From contig NW_020170435.1 of NCBI RefSeq assembly GCF_000524195.1, positions 45,363 through 109,362 on the forward strand: 64,000 nt of DNA. The letters are read 5' to 3'. Origin of the DNA: Echinococcus granulosus. Taxonomy: Eukaryota > Platyhelminthes > Cestoda > Cyclophyllidea > Taeniidae. Positions 58,130 to 64,000 of the stretch are shown here, piece by piece. The translations under genes and the position numbers were made by a program. A model generated the notes under the pieces. It searched no databases. It was given only the letters and a program-made list of their open reading frames with translations, and was not told the DNA's origin. Position 1 is the stretch's first letter; the number at the start of each line of letters is the position of its first letter.

Positions 58130-61100
58130 CACAACCAGGTTTTCCTTTTATGGGTGAAAAAAATCTGTTAGATGAAGATACTATTCGAGTGAAAGGCGTT
58201 CAGGAAACCTTTTCGGTTCCTTTTTTTTGAAAAAAGGGAGGATAAAAGAGGATTGTAGGACCTTATGTAGTTGAATAGTTCAGCATCACACCGACTGCCA
58301 AAAGGCAGCCGCGCTAAAGTGATATTACCCATTTCGGCTATTTCTTGTTTTAAACATTACCTCATTTTGGAAGATTTTTGAATCCTGGGTTGCTTGAGCC
58401 ACAAGTAATATCTCCCCCCCTCCCCACTTAATTCTTCATTCATTACATACACTTCTAAATGTTAATTTTTGACTCCAAGTGAAGGAATTATGCACGTTAC
58501 TAAGATTCAGCATCATTAACATTAGAGTTTATGGAGAAGGCCAGCCTAGAAGGAAGGAAACATTGACCTACAGTAGGAAAGCTGATCTCAGGAATATCCA
58601 ATTTTCTGTATTACTTAACCAGCCTCTTCAGGAGGGCTACATACTATTTAAGGGAAAGGAACGAGGTTGCGAAAATTTGTTCCTTTTTTTACTCCTACGT
58701 CACTTAATAATTTGAAGAATCGTGGAGGCGTTTTGGGCTGACCTGAGATTAAATGCTTTTCCCATTTCCATCCAGTCAGGAGAATTTCTCCATTGCCTAC
58801 CACTTACTTTGTTCATTCCATTTGAAATCCTACCGAAGGGCAATCAAAAGCCAAAATCTTGGGCGTTAACATATTTTTTGACACACATTTCTCATGAGGG
58901 ATGCTGAAGTCGTGCTGAAAGGGCGCGGGATGGGGAGAAGTAGGAGGGAGTCGCAAACAAATAACCAACTGTTGTATTCTACGCTTAGACGACACCTCAC
59001 AGTGGTTTTGTTTGTTCCCATCAAACACCCTGCACGGCACTTTGACAAAACAAAACACTTTAGGTTGGCAGGCGATTCACCGAACTCTAACTCAAAATGA
59101 GCTGCAAAATCTCTAAAGTTTCCGTAAAACGATGCAAATTATTCAAGAATTTCGTTGTGGGTAATTGAGCTACTACTGTTGAGAATACAAAACTGAGATG
59201 AAGGAGTCAGCCAAGCTCCAATGCCCGTTAAGGTCTATTCACAGCATTGACAATGACCTCTCCTTAAAAAGGGGGAGGCTTACAGTTGATCTATCATGCA
59301 ACAATTGAAGACAATAGGCCTAAAAAACTGCCAGCTTACTCTTCTTATGTCCCTCGTTGTTTGGATTTTTTCCATGCTGATTTGTGACAAGGAGTAGCTT
59401 TGTGGTGTAACGTTTAAACACCCACCCCACCCCATCCCACCAATATCAACATTCCTGAGGTGCAAATCATTTCAAACCCGTAGGGTCTATGTCAGCTTTA
59501 TGTGCGAAAGTGAGTGTAATAAGGTGAAGACACAATTGTCCACACTGAACTTTTCCGTGTTAAAAATCATGCAGTATTTACGGATGACGTCTCTCTGCTT
59601 AACAAAATCGGACCTACCTCGAAGGTGTGCAAGAATGGCTTTCATTCCTTCTTTTGGGAAACAATTACTAGATTAAAGACTAATCATTGAGCATGAAGAA
59701 TGTTTTACCCTTGTAAGATGGCTCAAGTCTAACTATTCCATGCTCTGATAAAAAATGCCTCTTCCTCGTCTTTATCGTTTATATCCCCCCTTCTCTTTTA
59801 TTAAAATTTTCGGCGATTTCACCTTTTCATGGTTACAGCCTTAGTAAACCAAATATTAACAAGGAAAGTAGACAAATAGCGCTAAAAATAAAGAGGCGAT
59901 TGGAACGGAGGCAGACAGGGTAGTGTTTACTTCTAAGACTTTGGGAGCAAAATGATGAATAAAAGGGGGACCTTAATCAAGTTTTCTTCTAGGTGCGAAA
60001 GGGATATAGGAGCTACTGGCAGTTATTTCTGCAAAAAATTCCCACGCGTTTTACGGAATTACGTCTTACAACAAGTAAGCCATGTCAATTTTATATAGCA
60101 AAAATATTGCCAACCCACTTCTCTTCTTTCGGAGCAGGGTTGGTGTAAATCATTTTTAGGCTAAACAATCATTTACTCCTTCTAAAGCATGCTAAAGCTG
60201 ACAGTATTATATTTGTATATTTTAATACTACATATTTGCCTTAGTGCCATCATTTTAAACTTATTAACTGGCATCTTATCCACTTTTTAATAGTTTTTGG
60301 GCCCCTTCAAAAGAACCAATTATTTTATTAGGTAACAGGTATTATGCTTTTATATAAAGAACCCATGTTTAACATTGTTTATTGACGTAGCGATCTTCAT
60401 TAGCAGGTGTCATAAATACCGCACAATTTAAGTTTGTTGCATTCTGAAGGCATTAAGTGGTGGATGGGGTGGGGAGCCCTACCTTAGAAAGTTATAATTG
60501 AATAGATGTAAATACACCAGGGATAGGGGTGAGTAAAATGGAATTATAGAATTGAAAATGGCAGACTAACCTTTGTTAATAATCTTTTTGATTTACTCCA
60601 TTTTCAGGAGTGAAATAGGAGGTCTGCTTATGGCTGTGGGTACTGGCAGGCACGTTAATTCTAATTGGTCACCTTAAATTGGCCAATCTCATTAATCCTC
60701 ACTCCAACTATCTCCATCCTCCTCCCTCTCCCTCCCTCGCTGTTATTAGCATTTGGCCTGTATTTAAATAAGTAGCAAGGTATGTATTTTCCAGATTTCT
60801 TGCATGCCTTTGGACGATTGATACCTCGACCAAATTTAACCCTGTCTAAGTGGAATTTTTATGTTTCCTATAAGAATAAACTTGTTTTAACCGATTTAGG
60901 AAATTTACCAAATATTCAGATAAATTTCCCGTAACTACGTTTCCACTAAGTTGAGTCAGTTATGCGAACTAATGTACGTACATGTAGTTGACTGAATGGG
61001 TTCTTCAGTCGCCTCGAGTTATTCCAGTCTAGGCATTGTCCATCGAGATGGAAACCAAATGGTAGTGCGGGTGCATGGAATTCCATGTAATGATGAAAGC

Positions 61101-64000
61101 GTAAAATCCGGTTGACATTAGGCAAAATTTATTTGGTGAGAGAACACTCAGCCACAATAGAACATCTACCCAATGGCGGTCTTGCATATGGTGGTCAGTG
61201 ACGACGCCAGGTGTGGTGAATTCCACTTCACAGCACAGTAGCCAGTCGAGGTTGATAAGTCAAGGTAGATCCCATTTTTTTTCCCATCACAAAGCCATTG
61301 AGTTAAAGGAACGTTTGATTAAGTCGTTTTGTGTTGAGCCACCACGGTTGTTTCACACAGTTAAATTTCTCATTTACATTATATTTGTTGGAAAAGTGCT
61401 TTGCATGCCTGCATTATTTAGGGGTTAAGGCAAATTGGTCGCCTCCACTCCCCGCACGCCATTGTTTTGACTCCCATGGGTGCAGTTGGTAAAGCACACA
61501 TCATACCTTTACCGATGGTTGAAGAAGTTCCCTTCTACCAGGCGATGTATAAATTTTTAAGGGAGTCAAGCCGAATAGTTCAACGCATTAATCTGCCGAC
61601 GGTTATGATGAGATGATACATTCTCTGCCAGCCCTTATTTTTTCACCTCAGCCCGCACGTCACGTGCGCATGAAATGCGGGCTTTGTTAGGTCATGATAA
61701 GACTACCAAACACAGCTGGACTGGATTTGAAACAAACAGCGCAGACGAAGGGTTTTTTTTATCACAGTTGGATAAATACACGCACGATCTGTGGCGGTGG
61801 AGAAAGGGCTAAATGGGTTGTACGAAACGAAGTCGCGTCCTTCAATGTATGGATGGCCTTATTCAGTAAGTTCAGGAGACTTGCTCACTCCATTTGACTT
61901 CCACCTACGGAATGTTACACTGATCTTGAGGTTAAAGGTCGGTGGAAGCTAAATCCGCAGCAAAAATCACAAGTGGAAGGGCTGATAAAGCTGTCCTAAA
62001 TTCTAGCAACAATTCCAACGATAAAGCTAGGCCTAAAGGGAACAAATCAGAAATTTTCTTTTGCGAATTGCTGTGAATGTAGGAGTTAATTCCATGACCT
62101 AAAAATATCATAATATCATCTCGCAAACCTTCTACGCGAAGTATATGAAATATGAACTACGGCCAAGGTGGAACACTCCCCCTCCCGCCTTTGGCACTGA
62201 TTACGTATTGTACGTAGTTAAACTCCTATTCCACAGAGGCTGAATGGGTTTTGTTAAATTTTGTCATTAAACAAAAAAGCGACTAATAAATAAGCTTTTT
62301 AGGAGCTGTGTGGACAGTTTAAAGGAAAATTTTGAGATAATTTAGGGGTGCGATCTGTAACACGCTGGTTGTTTAACTGCCCGTTTTGGTAAAGGGGCCA
62401 CTTTGGGTAGCCACTATTGTTTCGTCGCCGGCTGTTCTCACTTCCAGAGCATGTAAATAGCCCCAATCCCCTCTGTGGATCGGTAATACATGTTCTGCTT
62501 GAGTATTATGCCTTCATAGAAGTCTCAGGGCGCTGCATTGGTGGCAGCGGAAAGCGGGCTTGATCCTAAAGAACATCCGGCCTGACTTCTAATGTGGGGT
62601 GATAAACTTTGCAAGGCGGAAGAAATGCATATGCTACGGATGGAAGAATCGGTGCTGACCCATAACAAAAGGGTCGGAAACGACATCTATATTTGTCACC
62701 TACGCCATTCCCATGTTCTATATGAAGGTTACTAACCACTATAGCGATACTAGCCCCTAACTATCTGAAAAAAGTTTGTTGTAGAGCTACTTACAGTGCC
62801 TGGACGAGAATATCAAATATGTAGGAGTGCAATACCTCCACCACACCTCTACTAGCTGGATAGAAGCCAGATATAAATGACTGGGCAGTTTCGAAGTGTG
62901 AAGAAAGTGGCAAAAAGGAACAGACGCAAAACCATTTTCCCACCGAACTATGTTCACTCTCGTCCTTTTTTACTTGACTGTGCTTTCAGGCCAGTGCTTC
63001 AACGATACAAAGGGGTACGCGTGCTGAACGACACATTTTCTTATCGCCCAATCCAGCTATGATTTAGGATGACACACTAGATCCACTAGAATCGCCTAAA
63101 CAAACAGTGAAGCTGCGGTCAATTATCTCCTCAGTTGAATGGGATTGCGATGACTGGCACAGCTGGCTCGTGGGTGTTTCCGTACGTCACCGATTACGTT
63201 CTGATGGCGGATGCAGGAGGATGGCCAAAGGGAGTGCAGGGAGAGTGGCTGTTTAACTGTTTGGATCTCTGCCACTGTACCTACGCCTGGTGGGCTGACC
63301 TCCAAGCCATGCCAGTAGCGTCAATCCCTCCTGCATATCAAATATCCATATTCTACCCGAACGTTACCTTTTGTTTTGTCCTTGAAAAAGTCTTGAGTTA
63401 CTACAATTGTTCTGTATGCACTTAGCCAGTATCAGGCAACTACATAACACAAATGAAAAAATGGAATAGATTTGCGGCTGCAACTTGGTACTAGGTGTCC
63501 TGTAACCACTCCCATTAAATTCATTTCCAGCCCCTAATACTTTGAAAATGCAGCACATCCCTCAGTCCTCTAAAAGCTATTGATTGTGAGCGAGTGTCAG
63601 GCTAGTCTCTCAAAGCAATGATCAGTAAATCGGATTAATTTGGTTTCGTCTGTAACGTCACACGCAGGTATAATTGATCATTTTACTGTCAACATATGAT
63701 CAAATACTCTTAACTGTAACAAAGACTGTGTAATTTATTTAAGTTTTGGATTTGCTTTATTTGCCTGGCCTAGTTATAAGGATTAAATATCATGACCCAA
63801 ATGCTTAAAATAATTGATCTCTTAGAAATCGTTTTTTATTGCTATCAAAGCTCTCTTTCTGCCAGATTACTCATGTGCAAAATTTTGTTTTACTTTACCC
63901 AACTTTGCCCAAAGCAAGAAGACACCTTCGGCATACGCTCCTCTCTACGCATGGCTCCTAGCTATTTTATGAAACCGGAGACGGCCCATGCCAAGGCATT
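58130..64000. other. Intergenic stretch, no gene seen
   Basis: It is AT-rich with scattered short ORFs. The only notable one is on the plus strand at 63135-63425. It opens right after an acceptor-like TTATCTCCTCAG and is unusually rich in Trp, Gly and Cys, but it has no donor and no recognisable family. The first few hundred bases may contain regulatory sequence of the channel gene. Confidence 0.5.

Noticed and set aside
63135..63425. 96-codon plus-strand ORF after an acceptor-like TTATCTCCTCAG.
   Set aside because: No donor, no neighbouring exon and no recognisable motif; the Trp/Cys/Gly composition could be chance.

Overview
The window is eukaryotic, from an invertebrate animal. The genes are split by introns with ordinary GT/AG borders, long stretches are non-coding, and microsatellites and short dispersed repeats are common. 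Two runs of 100 N (27128-27227 and 53770-53869) are scaffold gaps. A parasitic flatworm, possibly a tapeworm, is my best guess from moderate GC, intron sizes and the divergence of the two recognisable proteins. Nothing in the sequence proves this.

Region 1 (47-20124, minus strand) is one large gene for a PHLDB/LL5-type protein, a cortical adaptor with coiled coils and a C-terminal pleckstrin-homology (PH) domain. I could chain its exons by splice sites and reading phase: 20124-19456, 16352-16047, a gap with at least one unresolved exon, then 12961-12864, 12456-12256, 8864-8595, 7649-7613, 6059-5809, 4287-3961, 2631-2172 and 336-47. About 970 residues are accounted for. The PH domain is split over the last two exons and carries two unusual loop insertions. 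No FHA domain is visible. Two CCAAT boxes lie about 140-180 bases upstream of the ATG.

Region 2 (about 20.3-55.5 kb) has no convincing gene. It holds members of several dispersed repeat families, a CTC trinucleotide tract around the first gap, a GGAA tract, GGAT/CATC tetranucleotide tracts, a possible solo LTR near 52.0 kb, and one small plus-strand ORF (39521-39847) whose stop codon overlaps an AATAAA signal.

Region 3 (55552-58126, minus strand) is an intact, intronless DEG/ENaC-family sodium-channel subunit of 577 residues. The gating motif is Arg-Gly instead of His-Gly and the selectivity-filter triplet is G-L-T. It has a TATA-like promoter. A 386-base open exon downstream may be an alternative 3' exon or part of another gene.

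Region 4 (58.1-64 kb) shows no gene I can support. The two protein genes have no evident functional link. I found no tRNA, rRNA, CRISPR or prokaryotic-type feature.
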